Below, piece by piece: positions 10,754 to 23,654 of a DNA stretch of 64,000 bases. The position numbers and the translations under genes were made by a program. The notes beneath the pieces are model-generated. The model saw only the letters and a list, made by a program, of their open reading frames with translations. It searched no databases and was not told the DNA's origin. This stretch comes from Brassica napus. Taxonomy: Eukaryota; Streptophyta; Magnoliopsida; Brassicales; Brassicaceae. The stretch lies in NCBI RefSeq assembly GCF_020379485.1, contig NC_063449.1, positions 36,267,473 through 36,331,472 of the forward strand, read 5' to 3'. How positions within the stretch are numbered: position 1 is the first letter of the stretch; each line of letters begins with the position of its first letter.

Positions 10754-12099
10754 GGGGAAAATTACATTTTAAACACTAAAAGTGTCACTTTCCGGCACTT
10801 TAAATACTAAAGTTTTTTTACTAGCATTTTAAACTTTCAAAGTAACATTTTTATCATAATAAATCTCTAAAGACATTTTCTTGTTCATAGACGACCGGTA
10901 ATATTTATTTAACAAGTCAAAATGATGACATGTCAGTTTTTTTTTGAAAAAAATAAAAAAATAAAATTCAGAAAAATACAGAAAAAATTAAATGAAATTG
11001 GAAAAAATTGTAAAAAATTAAAAATGAAACTTAAAATAAATCTAAAAATTCAAAAAACATAAAAAACTAAAATTAAAATTTCAAACTTAAAAATAAAATA
11101 AAATATTAAAAATTCAAAAATTCAAAAATAAAATCTAAAATTAAAATGTCAAATTTAAAAAATAAATTTTTTAATTTTTTTTAAAAAAAATTCTAAAATA
11201 ATATCTAAAATTAAAAATTCAAACTTAAAAATTAAAATTGTAAAAAAAAATTGTAAATATTTAACCAAAAAATTATATTTATTTTAAAATTTCATCCAAT
11301 TAAAGTGACTGTCACTTATGATGATATCAAAACTTGCCTCCATCAAAAACAATATATCAAAACTTGCTACCATCAAAATTTTTTTTTTTATAATCTGAAT
11401 ATCCAGACACCTTACATACCCCGACTATGGCCTAAGTACACTTCGCATAAAGCATCTCGGGGACCGTCAATTTCACCCCATGTTAATTGATGGTGACCAC
11501 ACGTAGGACTAATAATTCTTTCAAATAGATTATATTGAATTTTGTCCCAAAAAGATTTTCTAAGAAAGAAAATGACCAAAAATGTTTTATTAAAGATGCA
11601 AAAGACTCTTATGCTCTAAATATATAAATACAAATACATAAATAAAAATCTCAAATTATTAATTTTTAAATATTTTAGATCTTATTTTAGAATTTTTAAA
11701 ATTTTATTTTTGTTTTTAAATTTGACATTTTAATTTTAGATCTTATTTTTAGAATTTTTAATATTTTATTTTATTTTTAAGTTTAAAATTTCAATATTTA
11801 TGTTTTTTGAATTTTGAATTTTTTTAAGTTTTGTTTTGAATTTTTTATAGTTTTTCCCAATTTCATTCGAATTTTTCTGTATTTTTACGTATTTTTTATT
11901 TTTTAAAAAAAAAGAAACCGACAAATCACTATTTTAACCTGTAAAATGAACAGTACCGGTCGTCTATGGACTGGAAAACGTCGTTGGAGGTTTATTATGA
12001 TAAAAATGTCACTTTGAAGGTTTAAAGTGCTCGTACAAAAACTTCAGTGTTTAAAGTGGTAGAAAGTGACACTCTCGGTGTTTAAAATGCGATTTTTCC
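10754..12099. mobile_element. Non-autonomous Mutator-type element with very long inverted repeats
   Basis: The left end (GGGGAAAATTACATTTTAAA) and the complement of the right end (GGAAAAATCGCATTTTAAAC) are the tips of an imperfect inverted repeat. It can be followed for roughly 450-480 bp on each side, about 10754-11240 against 11640-12099. Landmarks include TAGACGACCGGTA on the left and TACCGGTCGTCTA on the right. The flanks are AAACAACTA (10745-10753) and AGACAACTA (12100-12108), a 9-bp target duplication with one mismatch, as expected for Mutator-like transposition. The roughly 400-bp centre (11241-11640) has no recognised coding sequence. Confidence 0.78.
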
Positions 12100-12496
12100 A
12101 GACAACTAATATAACCAGAATATACCTGGGAATATATTCTTCTAAACTCAAAAGGTTTAGTTTCTGATATTAGTAATTAACATGCAAGAAATTAAACTAA
12201 TCAGCAACCCACTACAGTAATTAATTTAATTAGAAAAATAAAATAGAAAATAAAGTAACAACGTTGATCGCATCACATGACCACTCTTTTTCTCTCTACC
12301 TTTCCCCCTTCCTTTTCTCACTGTCTGTCTTCACTCTTCTGAACAAAACAAACTCCGCAAATCTAAAGAAGTCTCTCTGTTTCTTCTCTCTTTGATCGAG
12401 AAAACCTGAAGAAGAGTCTAATCCCTGCTCTCACATTGTCACCAGAAGACTCTGTGTATGAACTAGAGTTCTTCTTCTTCTTCGTGAATCGAATCA
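12100..12496 (+). promoter_or_regulatory. Upstream region of the NHL-protein gene
   Basis: The last 200 bp is strongly pyrimidine-rich (about 12285-12345 and again near 12465-12482), a common feature of plant core promoters and 5' leaders. I see no convincing TATA box. Confidence 0.4.
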
Positions 12497-14780
12497 ATGG
12501 GTAGAGAAGTTCTGGTTGTGGGTATTCTCATTCTCCTCTGTTCTGAGTTTGTATCTTCAGCTCCTTCAGCTAACTCTCCAGCAAGTAAGTATACTTCTTC
12601 TTCGATTCAAGTTCCCATCTTTACTTGCTGCTTTCGAATCTCACCTTTTTTTACGCAGAGATTGTAAGTGGGTTCATCTCAAATCACGGCTCTTCACTCA
12701 TGAAATGGTTATGGTCACTCAAATCCACCTCCACCAAAACAAGTTCGTTCTTTTCACCCTTGTCCGATCATAAAGTCTTCACCTTTACTGTTGTTTTTGT
12801 CCCAAGATTATGTTTTTTTTATGGGTTTCTTGTTAAAAACAGCAATTGCAACGAGATCGATGGTGAAATTCGAGAATGGGTATACAGTGGAGACAGTGTT
12901 CGACGGAAGCAAACTCGGTATCGAACCATATTCGATTGAGGTTCTGCCTAACGGCGAGTTGCTTATTCTTGATTCTGAGAACAGTAACATCTACAAGATC
13001 TCTTCCTCTCTTTCACTATGTAAGTTTATAGAATGTGCATGTTTGTTCCATAATCATATGACTTTCAAAATCACTATCCTTGAGAAGTTGAAGAGATTGT
13101 TGTTTGTCTTCACCTGAAACTGAATTCACATGGACGGTTTGTACAAAGATGCTGCTTATTATGGAAATTACTATATTTTTTATGGACATATTTGCTGTAT
13201 CTTTGTCCGTATCTGTCAGTGATGAGTATAGTTTTATTAGTACAAGATGACTTTTTCAAAGATGAGATCTAAACACAAAAAAAAAGTGTTTTCTATCAGT
13301 TGCTCAAGAATATACTAGGTGATGATGTTGTATTAAGATATGGTAATCATCAAGTCATTGAAAAGTGAAAAACAAAAGTATTTAATTCTCTTCCTGCATT
13401 TCAAGAACCTAACTGCTTTGCTATTGTTTTGTAATGTTTTCTATCTGAGTTTTATTTACACAATTATTGGTAACATTTGTAGATAGTAGGCCGAGACTAG
13501 TTACTGGCTCCCCTGAAGGATACGCAGGTCATGTTGATGGGAGATTACGTGACGCCAGGCTGAACCATCCTAAGGGACTTACGGTTGATGACAGAGGAAA
13601 CATATATGTGGCTGATACAGTCAACAATGCTATCCGGAAGATAAGTGAAGGAGGTAAACTCATTGCATCTTGTAATCATAACTACGTTTCATGAAAGGGT
13701 TTGGTTGTAAACTCGTTAGTATCTTGTGTAGGAGTTACAACAATAGCTGGGGGCAAAACAGCTAGAAATGGAGGGCATGTGGATGGACAAAGCGAAGATG
13801 CAAAGTTCTCAAATGATTTTGATGTTGTGTATCTTGGAAGCAGTTGTTCCCTGCTTGTTATCGACCGTGGAAACAAAGCCATCAGAGAGATTCAGCTTCA
13901 TTTCGACGACTGTGCTTATCAATATGGAAGCGGGTTCCCTCTTGGTAAGAAGTTACAAAGAATAACCAAATCAATCTTCCATCTTTCTATTTGCTTTCTT
14001 TTATCTCGGAACTCAAAATGTGTTGCAGGGATTGCAGTTCTCGTAGCTGCAGGTTTCTTTGGTTACATGCTGGCCCTGTTGCAGAGAAGAGTTGGTTCTA
14101 TCGTCTCTTCTCATGATCAAGAAATGTTTGAAGCTGATCATGATCAAAAGCCATCTAGACCGTCTCTGATTCCAACTGGAGAGGAGCAGCAAGAAAAACA
14201 AGACGAAAGCTTCTTGGTTTACCTTGGGAATCTCGCTTCGAATGCTTGGGTTTCTGTTATGGAGATCCTCAGAATAAAGCAGTCAGCAGCCACAACAAAC
14301 TTTCAGCAGTACCAAACAAAGCAGTCTTCTGCTGCATTTAGCACAACAGCTCCATGGCCTATTCAAGAGAGCTTTGTGGTCAGAGACGAGGACGAACCTC
14401 CTCCTGTTGAGCACAAGAACCAAACTCTAAGAAAGACTTATGCTTTTATGTCTAAAGACGCGGAGAAAATGCAGCAGCTGCGTCAGAGCCGTGCATTCTA
14501 CAGTAGCAGCTGGGAACCTGAGTTCCCAAATCAGCAGCAGCAGAAGCAGCAGCAGCAGCATAGAAGGCATTACTCGTCGATCCCGCATACTCACTATGAG
14601 CAGAACAGTGAGCAGACTAATGAGATAGTCTTTGGGGCGGTCCAAGAACAGAGCAGCAAGCGTGCAGCTAAGCCTAAGGAGTCAGGAGAGCAGATTAATA
14701 ACAATAATAATACTCAACAGAATCTTCACTACAGAGCTCATTCTGTTAGTTACCCATATGGATACTATCCATATACATGA
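12497..14780 (+). CDS. NHL-repeat membrane protein
   Basis: Six exons (12497-12584, 12659-12742, 12843-13019, 13483-13653, 13732-13944, 14029-14780) close to 1485 nt, 494 residues, with GT-AG introns throughout. The N-terminus is a signal peptide (MGREVLVVGILILLCSEFVS). Residues of about 60-260 form an NHL beta-propeller: IEVLPNGELLILDSENSNIY, GLTVDDRGNIYVADTVNNAI and VYLGSSCSLLVIDRGNKAI are the repeat cores. One transmembrane helix follows (GIAVLVAAGFFGYMLALL) with basic residues after it. The rest is a long cytosolic tail of low complexity with a Gln-rich patch and Asn run. The layout and length match the A. thaliana NHL protein At1g70280. The molecular role is not established; NHL propellers usually bind protein or RNA. 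No lesion seen. Confidence 0.9.
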
Positions 14781-15323
14781 AAAGTCTTATGGTTCTGTGA
14801 GATTATCAGTCTTATTGAATAAGATTATGGAGGGAGATTATTACAAATTTTGGGTATAGGTTGTGTTTTAAAATTTATTGGGAGGGAGATTTGGAGTACT
14901 TAGATGTTCTTGTCTTGTAAGAGAAGTTGCAGACTTTGATTGTATTATATATAAAAAAAATATGGTCTTTGTGAGAAAATGATTGTGTAATTTCATTTCG
15001 AATTGAAGATTCATCCTTCCCACATCTTCAAAGCTTATAAACGTTTATTGGTTTAGTGGTTAGTACCTTGACGCAAACACTAACCATAACGTCATTTCTG
15101 TATAATAGTTTAATAGAGCCAAGTTATCGCTTATCATATGCAAATGAGTGCAACCATGGCTGGTCCTACCTCTTTAGAGATCTAAAAGACATAAAACAAT
15201 TTATGAAAATGTAGTGTTGCCACTGATATTCTATATATGAATTTATTTTTATTTTCACAATAGTTTCAAATTATACATGTTTGTCAAAAACAGATATTAT
15301 TCCACAACTTTATTTTATAGATA
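14781..15323. other. 3' flank of the NHL-protein gene
   Basis: Non-coding. It holds the likely 3' UTR to about 14980 and then AT-rich spacer up to the hAT-type insertion. Confidence 0.5.
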
Positions 15324-15331
15324 ATTATATG

Positions 15332-16019
15332 TAGGATCGGATACCCATTCGGATTCCGATTGAGTATTTCGGATTTTCGAGTATTTCGGTATAGAGGTAT
15401 GAAATCCATGCAGATATCTCTGCATTTCGGTTCGGGTTCGGATATTTGGATTTTGAAGAAAAAAAATTGAATTCTCCATTGTTTAATTTTTTTTGTATTT
15501 AAAATGTGAAACTTTTAATTTAACTGATTTTCTAATTTTTAATAGATTAAACTAATAACAGGTTTGAAGATAAAACTTTAAAAATAGAAAAACACTAATT
15601 TAGTTATTATTTTAAAATTTTGGGTGCAACTTTTGTTAATGTAAAAACACTAACTTGATATGTATTTTAAGTGTGTAGCAAATGATTTTGTCCATAATTT
15701 TTTTTTTTTGACATCGAAAGCTCCATACTTTTATGATTTTGTCCACAATTATATGTATATTATCTGATTTTGAGCTATGTGCAGTTGTAATATAAATATT
15801 TTGAATAAAATTATAGAAGTAAACTAAAAATATAAGGTCAAATATTCATATGTTTGATTATCTTTGAATATCCATTCGGATTAAGATATTACCCTTTCGG
15901 GTTCGGATATTCAATCTTTCTTTATTCAATATCCGTTCAGATATTTTGCTACTTTGGTTCGAATTTTTTGGGTTGGGTTCGGATACGGGTTCGGATATCG
16001 GATAAAATGCTCACCCCTA
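15332..16019. mobile_element. hAT-type non-autonomous element (688 bp)
   Basis: The 8-bp direct repeat ATTATATG flanks it exactly (15324-15331 and 16020-16027), and 8-bp duplications are diagnostic of hAT transposition. The element runs from TAGGATCGGATACC to GCTCACCCCTA, so the outer bases TAGG/CCTA are inverted. Both subterminal regions are crowded with TTCGGATAT and TTCGGGTTCGG motifs, probable transposase-binding repeats, while the middle is AT-rich. No protein is encoded. Confidence 0.75.
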
Positions 16020-16027
16020 ATTATATG

Positions 16028-16782
16028 AATTATTAGTGAGATGAATGTACTTGTTTTATTAAATAAATTTAGCAGATTTTTAGTAAAGCTCCGTTACATA
16101 TTCAGTTTAAAATCAGGTTTAGGTCTTTTCAAAATCCTCCCTTATCCTATGGGAGAATGTGGCTATGTTCGTTTACCGGTTGCTGAGACTATCAAATTTT
16201 ATAAATTCCAATTTAAAATCAGTTGACAATAAGTAGACTGACTCAAGTCTCTCATAAGTCTCATATATATTACTTAATCGTTTCTTAAGTTTTTGATTAG
16301 AGATCTTTTATCTAACACAATATGTTATTCATTTTCTTATCGTGCAACTGATTGTGTATCATTAGTTTTTTTATCGTTGAAATTTTAACGAGAACTTTTT
16401 TGATATGCCACTGATCGTTGTAATTAGTAGCAAAGTGAAATGCATAGCAATATTTGAACTCAAATTAAAATAAATATGTAAACTAAGATGGCCTGTAAAA
16501 TTTTCTCCTAGAGTGGAATTGTGGAAACCATGGTCCATGTATATGCACTACTAACCTAGTCTTCTCTTATAGAAAGACCTTGAAATTGAATAAAACCAAG
16601 AATTTCACAAAGCATATTGTAAATTTTCAAATTGACTAAATATAAACTTTATAGACAAACTTCTTACTGTTACATAAATATAAACAAACTATATAAAATA
16701 AAGTAAAATATACGGCATAAAGCAAACTCCAAATGACAATCCATACACGGAAAATAAACTTGAAATACCATAGTTGTAATCT
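16028..16782. other. Intergenic, no gene seen
   Basis: AT-rich DNA with no domain-bearing frame. Its end is the probable 3' flank of the minus-strand HLH-like gene. Confidence 0.5.
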
Positions 16783-17031
16783 TCAAAAAGAGTTGGATAA
16801 TGCTTTAAGGAGCCTAAGCTTCAACTTCAAGTAGACAATATAGTCAACGGTTTTCAATAAAAGTAGATTCGGGTGGTTGCATCTTTTCCCACCTGGTATC
16901 AGTATTTGGAGCTTCCTCACCTTCATCCGAAGCAAACCGGATCCGGATCCAGACTCATGACCCTTTTTGTTGTTCTTCTTCTTGCCCATCGTCTGCTTCA
17001 CCATCCTCTTGGAGATCTTTGACTCCGCCAT
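16783..17031 (-). CDS. Small protein resembling an atypical (non-DNA-binding) HLH regulator
   Basis: The single-exon frame starts at ATG 17031 (MAESKISKRMVKQTMGKKKN) and gives 82 residues. An upstream GTG in frame at 17055 was not used. A basic Lys-rich and Gly/Ser-rich N-terminus is followed by MKVRKLQILIPGG, a short loop, and LLLLKTVDYIVYLKLKLRLL. The spacing of helix 1, the IPGG loop and the DYI..L helix 2 resembles plant atypical HLH proteins of the PAR/IBH1/UPB1 kind, which dimerise with and inhibit bHLH factors. A TATA box lies 64-73 bp upstream. The position between the NHL and WAT1 genes fits At1g70270. The family call rests on a short motif only. Confidence 0.55.
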   Translation of the reverse strand: MAESKISKRMVKQTMGKKKNNKKGHESGSGSGLLRMKVRKLQILIPGGKRCNHPNLLLLKTVDYIVYLKLKLRLLKALSNSF

Positions 17032-17094
17032 TACCTCTTTGCTTAATGACAACACTTTAAAGATTTGTGATGCAAACGAACGTGTGGGTGGTCA

Positions 17095-17104
17095 TATTTA
17101 TATA
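17095..17104 (-). promoter_or_regulatory. TATA box of the HLH-like gene
   Basis: On the minus strand this reads TATATAAATA. Initiation about 30 bp downstream would give a 5' leader of roughly 35 nt before the ATG at 17031, which supports that start over the upstream GTG. Confidence 0.6.
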
Positions 17105-20100
17105 GATTATATGCATCTAAACCAATCAGAGTCTTTCAACCTTTTTGGTTGTCATTTTATTTATCGTGAAATTATAGAATTTGTTGTTTTTAACATGACC
17201 CTTTACCTCCACACGCTCTATCTGCTCGTCCTTTTTAATTGTGTGATTAGAAAGCATTATCCATTGCAGAATATATTAATAATGTCGGTCGTTAAATTTG
17301 TATTTAATTGCACGGTTCAATTATTCCCCAAAACATCGAAAATATATCATCACGTGCTGGATTCACTATTCTTTTTGTTCTGTGATAGATGATTTAAACA
17401 GCTGTCTAATCTTGTAATATATGGATCTATAATTTCCTTTACCCATGTTTATAAATTATATATCAAGATTATAAATAGACAATATTGTTCCCAAAAAGAT
17501 TTTCTTCACTATCACAATGTTAGGGGTTTTAATTAAATGTGAGAAAGATAGAAAATAATGATTTCTTTTTTACCCTCTCTTGCTTTAATATTTTGTTAAA
17601 CTACTGAAGGAAAAAACCGGCATATAAAAATGACATACTAAGAAGTAAAATGAGACCAAAGATTTTACGTATATGATAGTGAAATTGATAAGGTAATTAA
17701 TGCAAATGTGTGTTCCTCGATGTTGGGGGTGTTGTGTTGTTAAATGGTTTTTGGGCCGGCACTATGCAATGTTTGTTAGTGCCAACTGGATGCTACGAAT
17801 GTTTTTTGACAGCTTGGCTTTTGCAGCCATCGGTTCTCTATATTACGTTAAAATTATCGTTACAGATATACAAGAGTAGTATACTACTACATTAGTTACA
17901 AAAAGTCTATAAGAATTACTGCTCAACAAAAATACAAAAAACGTTAGTTTCAGTTTTACATATGTTTATATCATGTAAATAACCACAAGACTGTTAAATA
18001 AAATATACCACCGTTTTAATAAACTTCTAAAATAATGAACTTACAACCTACACATATATAACTAACCTTAAGTTTCAAAATTTAAATCTAAATATCTATA
18101 ACATCTTGTAGATTTTCTTCGTCGTTTTACAATCAGATCATCATTGTTATATCGATCCGTTTTTCACCACATATATTTATTAAAACATGATATGAATACG
18201 AAATGGATCACTCTATGATTCACATGCATTTGTATGTGATAATGATAAACGATGATTAATGAAGGATGAACTCAAGTGGGCTTTAGCTTCGAGCTTAGGG
18301 TTTTGACAGCCCTGACCAGATGGCTATAGGCAAGTGACCACTGACAATCGGGTTTCCTGCTATAACACACTTCCAAAAATTGACGTGGCTGACCTGCCAC
18401 ACAGGTCCCATCCTTAGACCCATAGCTTCTACCATCATTTCTCAGTTCTCACCACCCGATCGTTGCCCATACGCATCATTTCCACTGCAAGTGCATGGTT
18501 ATGTAATATACAATTTATATTTTTAGATGATCATATATAGATTATTCATGGAAGTGGAATGCACCGCAGTCTACGGAAACAGGTCCCTACTGTTATATGT
18601 TTCTCTCTGTTGGGGGGGTTTTTTGGTTAATTTGGCGGGATCCCGGAACAATTATTGAGAGCACATTTTTCTTCTTTAATTATAAACCATTGTAATTCGG
18701 AAATGATTTCATCAAATTTACAGAAATAGCTATTCACTACAGTTAAGTTATTTTTAAAATTGATTTGACGTTGTGTGCGCTATTAATTTAGAGACTAAAA
18801 AAAAACAAAAACTTTAAAAATTTATCTCCACTCAATATTTTATATCAAAAAGTATGAGAAACTAGTTTTCTGATCTTCAGAGACTTGTTTTGATTAAGAT
18901 ATAATGAGTTTTTGAGTAAAAACAAAACGGGAACAAAAATAAGTGTCAATCTCAACACCTAAAATAATTCGCACAAAGTCACACATTTCACTTTATCTTT
19001 ACCTTTTTCGAAAATATATATTAAATTAGAATGGTTTGAAATCTAAACCGGCGTTTAAGAATCTCCAAATTTAAGGTTTGCATTTTAGTGTTTTTGCAGT
19101 TAAACACACAAAAACATTCAAGTACATTGCTGATTCAATTAGTTTTCCTACGTAAACTATGTATTTTTTCTTAAACACAACTGTGAATTGTAATGTTATA
19201 TGATGTTATTTCAAGTTGTAATCTGGAGTATGACCAGTTTGGATGTAAAAGTTAACGTAAGACAGTAAGAGACCTAGTTTTCAACAATTTTGACGTGTAA
19301 AATCGTACATCAAACTGAAACACACAGAAATATATCGTGTGTACACCACTGTCCGAGTGGGTTTCGTACGTTGTTCTGCGAGCATGACACTCCAATGTCT
19401 ACGGTTCGATGTTCGAAAAGTCTGCGCCGATTGACCATAACCACACAAAAATATCTCAAGGGATCTATCTATATTATATATTGTTGAGATTCAATATATA
19501 AATGCAGCGCATTTCCCAATTAATCGAGTCATAGATGTAAATTATTAATACATAGATAATCCAGAGGCACATGATGTGTTTATTTCGTGAATATCAAAGT
19601 CTACGATCGCTACAATTCTCTGTAAACCAAATTAATATGGATTGCAAGATATTGGAACATTCAAATATATATACACATGTATCTGAAAGATTGAAAATGA
19701 TGATGTGATTTTTTGAGGCGATCGGATCTTTAATCCTACATGTGCTTTGCCAAAAACGTTAACATGATTACGTTCTCACAAGAATTGTTGATTAAAATCA
19801 TTTTGACAGCTTCAGTTCTCATTTAGCCCATACCAATATATACATCTGCCAGCACTACAATTGTATAACCATCATTTGGTTAAGAGACGCGACTAGCTAT
19901 AGTATATTAATGAATAGATGATGATGCTCATGTGTTTGGTGCAAACGTTTAATTGGTTGGTTGGATCAACCAAAATTGACTCAGTATATTTGATATGTGC
20001 ATGCAGCCCATACTCTCACGTGTTTTGGCCAGCTCAGTGTCCGCCGTTTCAGTTTATACTTGTAGATATAATTGAGCTGTTTAAAAGAAAACCAAGAAAC

Positions 20101-20272
20101 ATTAGGTTCTGAACTGTTTCCATGGTTTTTATCCTTTTTATCATAGGATCAATTTAGATAGGTCAAGCAATGTCTTAGTACAGCTTATAGAACCTAACAA
20201 TTATATTTACACTCTTAGAAAAAAAACATCAATTTTTGGATTTTATGTTTACACTTTACCATTTACAACTAT
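17105..20272. other. Intergenic stretch, no gene seen
   Basis: No frame with a recognisable domain on either strand. A more GC-rich patch near 18290-18490, with runs such as TGACGTGGCTGACC, stands out from the AT-rich surroundings and could be regulatory or an old gene fragment, but I cannot identify it. Confidence 0.5.
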
Positions 20273-20289
20273 ATACACTACAAGAAAAC

Positions 20290-20700
20290 AAGCGATTTCC
20301 GACGGCTATATTCGTCGGTATTTTCGTCGGTTTAGGAGAATTCCGACGAAATTCCGACGAAACTAATCCTCGGAATGGATTCGTCGGAAAAAAAAGTTCG
20401 TCGGAGATTCGTCGCAAATTCCGACGAAATTCTGAGCGACACCGACGCCTGATATTCCGACGCAAATCCGACAACACATTTCGTCGAGAAAATGTTCATC
20501 GGAAATTTATCGGAAATATGTCCGACCACATTTGTCATCGGAAAAGTATTTCCGACGACACACATCTCTCGGAAATTTCCGACGAAACATAGTCGTCGGA
20601 AATGTCCGAGGAACGTAGGCCGTCGAAATTTCCGACGAAGACGTCAATTGGAAATATCCGACAAATTTCCGACGAGATATTTTCCGTCGGTCTTTTTTAT
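20290..20700. repeat. CACTA 1 left subterminal repeats
   Basis: Dense direct and inverted copies of the motif TTCCGACGAA, with variants. In En/Spm elements such arrays bind TNPA-type protein. The same motif marks the ends of CACTA element 2. Confidence 0.85.
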
Positions 20701-20881
20701 TTATTATTTTTTTTAATAAATTGTATTTTATAAAATTTTATTTTGCTTTAAAATAAAAGTCTAAAAAACCGAATTTATATAAAATTTTATAGAAAAAAGT
20801 TTTGCATAATTTAAAACAACATTTAAAAGTTTTTACATAATTTAAAACAACATTTAAAAGTTTTAAAAATAGAAAAAGAAA

Positions 20882-21138
20882 CTAAGAAAATTCAACAGGA
20901 AACAAACGCTTCATCTTCTCCAATATCTCTTCATTTGTCTTCTTCTGACCCGCTAATTAAGCAAGAATTGTGGCGTTCTGCGTCTCCAGCGCCACAATCC
21001 GATCATCCTTGTTCTGCAGCTGCTGTATAATCATAGGATCAGGAGGAGCAAACGGAGCTTGCGAAGAGGAAGGACAAGAAGAAGCACGCCGAGCCAAACC
21101 AACCAAACGACCTTTCTTCTTTGGAACCGCCTTCAAAA

Positions 21139-21179
<41 letters not shown>

Positions 21180-22212
21180 TCAAGTTAATATAGTAATGCA
21201 ATTATAAAAAAAAATTTACCTCTTCCACCATTTCGTTAATTCGAGCTCGGGTCATGTTCGTGGATGCTGCAGAGGAATCATCATCTGAGATAAGCTGAGA
21301 AGCAAGTAATGCTTCTTTCTGGGTTTGTACAAAGTCTATGACATCTTTGATGACGAGATTCTGAATTTCCCTCGTCTTCTTGTTAGTGTACGCCTCTTTC
21401 ATAACTTCGAGATGATCAACGGGATTACCCGCATTTGCTTCAACCTAAATACAATATTAATCAACACATATATATAAAAATAATTGAAAAAATATATATA
21501 GAACTTACAAGTTCATCTTTCTTAGAAGACATACTGCAAGCACCGAGGTTGTGGACATAAATGCCTTTCCCGCCACTATCGCTCTTGCGGTTGGCTGAGT
21601 TTTTGTTGGATTTGTCTATAGTGTCCTGGTCCACCCAATGATTCTGTAAATCTAACCAAACAGTTGGGTTGATGATTTTTGGTGTCTTTCCGGCCAGCCA
21701 TAGCTGTTTCCACTCATATATCTGCTTCGTATAAGTTTTTGTCACCTTTTCATGGAAAGCTAAACGAACAGTTTCCGTGAGGCCTGACTCCCAATTGAAA
21801 TGTTGCTGCCAAGGAAAAAAAGTTAGATAATATTTATTAAAAATTAAAACTCAAAAAAAAATTAAAATTTAGAAATTACCGCAAAGTTATGGAACCACAA
21901 ATGGCGCTCGTCGTTAGGCATCACACTGTAGGTCGGATATCCCTTGTGGAGCATGGAATACATCATCTGGTTGATGCATCTGCTAATGTCATTTTTCGAC
22001 TTGTTGAACCTTAAAAGAACAAAGATTTTGTTAGATATAATTTTTTTTTAAAAATTAAAAAATTAAACTAAAAATTTAAGAAAAAAAAAACTTTACCAAG
22101 TTGTGTATCCTTGTGGATACGGATGGAGCACTCGAAGATGGTCTCGACCGGGTTGGAGAACAAGGAGCTCAACCGGCATGGTACCAGGCTCATATGGAGC
22201 AGCGGGATCAGC
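20882..22212 (-). pseudogene. CACTA 1 TNP1-like (Transposase_24 type) gene, broken
   Basis: Minus-strand exons at about 22097-22212, 21880-22009, 21509-21805, 21220-21444 and 20882-21130 align one-to-one with the intact TNP1-like gene of CACTA 2. Examples are [52 protein letters not shown] and [15 protein letters not shown] at 20957-20959 stops translation at the point where CACTA 2 continues with a coiled coil; the old frame runs on to a stop at 20882-20884. The first exon is fused to the TNP2 gene by deletion, so its own promoter and start are lost. This family is thought to bind the subterminal repeats. Confidence 0.75.
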
Positions 22213-23654
22213 CGGTAGAACAAATGGAGGAAATATCTTCTCGAGGTTGCACAGGATGACGGGTATCATAGCCTTCAAATTACTACACAGATAAAAAAAA
22301 AAAATTCATAAGTACATTTATATATATTTAAACATAAATAAATATGACAACCAACGGAAAATGTAAAAAATATACATGCAATTGCTTCATGAACATTACG
22401 TGGCAATAGTTCTGAAAAAGCAAACGGAAGGAGACGCTGCATCATTACTTGACAATCGTGACTCTTCAAGCCAGTAAACTTTCCTTCGCTTTTATCCACC
22501 CAGTTACGCAAATTTGAAGCATAACCGTCTGGAAATGCCACTATATCTGTAATCCAATCAAAGAACTCCTTTTTGCAGCTGCATCCAGTCGGTATATGGG
22601 AAAAGGAGTCATACCATTCTCATCAACGTGAAGTTCAGAACGAGCACAAACATCGACTAAATCCAGTCTTGACTTCAAATTATCCTTCGTTTTACCTTGT
22701 ATGTTTAGGATTGTGTTCATCAGATTGTCGAAAAAGTTCTTCTCAATATGCATGACATCTAAATTATGTCGTAACAGATGATTCTCCCAGTATGGCAGAT
22801 CCCAAAAAATACTCTTTTTGTGCCAATTGTGTAGTAGTCCAACAGCGTCGACTCGAATATTTTCATGTCCACCTACATCTGGCGTCCTTTGTGCACCAAA
22901 ATCCCTTAGTTGTTTCCTCAAATTTTCTCCACTAACTTCTTCAGGTGGACTGTCAAACACCTTCTTGTTCTTCGTAAACAAAGTCCTACTTCTACGATAT
23001 GGATGATCGGGTGGTAGAAATTGCCTGTGACAGTCAAACCAACACGTTTTCCTTCCGTGCTTAAGTTGGAAAGCGTCCGTGTTATCTTGACAATATGGAC
23101 ATGAAAGCCTCCCATGTGTTGCCCATCCAGATAACATACCATATGCGGAAAAATCACTTATTGTCCACATAAGTACCGCCCGCATCTGAAAGTTTTCTTT
23201 GCAAAAAACATCGTATGTCTCAGCACCATGCGCCCATAATTGTTGCAACTCATATATTAGTGGCTGAAGAAACACATCTAATGATCTCTTAGGATGCTCT
23301 GGCCCAGGGACAAGAATGGAGAGAAATAAAAACTCTCGTCGCATGCACAAATTCGGCGGTAAGTTGTACGGTGTCAGAATCACTGGCCATAGAGAATATT
23401 GTCTTCCATGCTTTCCAAATGGGCTGAATCCATCAGTACATAATCCAAGATAAACATTTTTTCTCTCTTGGGCAAATTCTGGATATGTTGATTGGAAATG
23501 TTTCCAAGCTTTTGCATCTGAAGGATGTCTAACCTGACCATCTGTGGAGTGCTCTTCATGCCATCTCATTGGTTGGGCTGTGCGTTCGGACGGATACAAC
23601 CTCTTCAATCTTTCCGTCAAAGGAAAATACCACATCTTTTTGAATGGCACCGGA

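Noticed and set aside
17053..17055. GTG start for the HLH-like protein
   Set aside because: Non-ATG in a nuclear plant gene; the ATG at 17031 fits the TATA spacing.
20970..21176. 68-codon plus-strand frame ending in an Ile-Tyr run
   Set aside because: Antisense of the TNP1-like exon running into an AT microsatellite.
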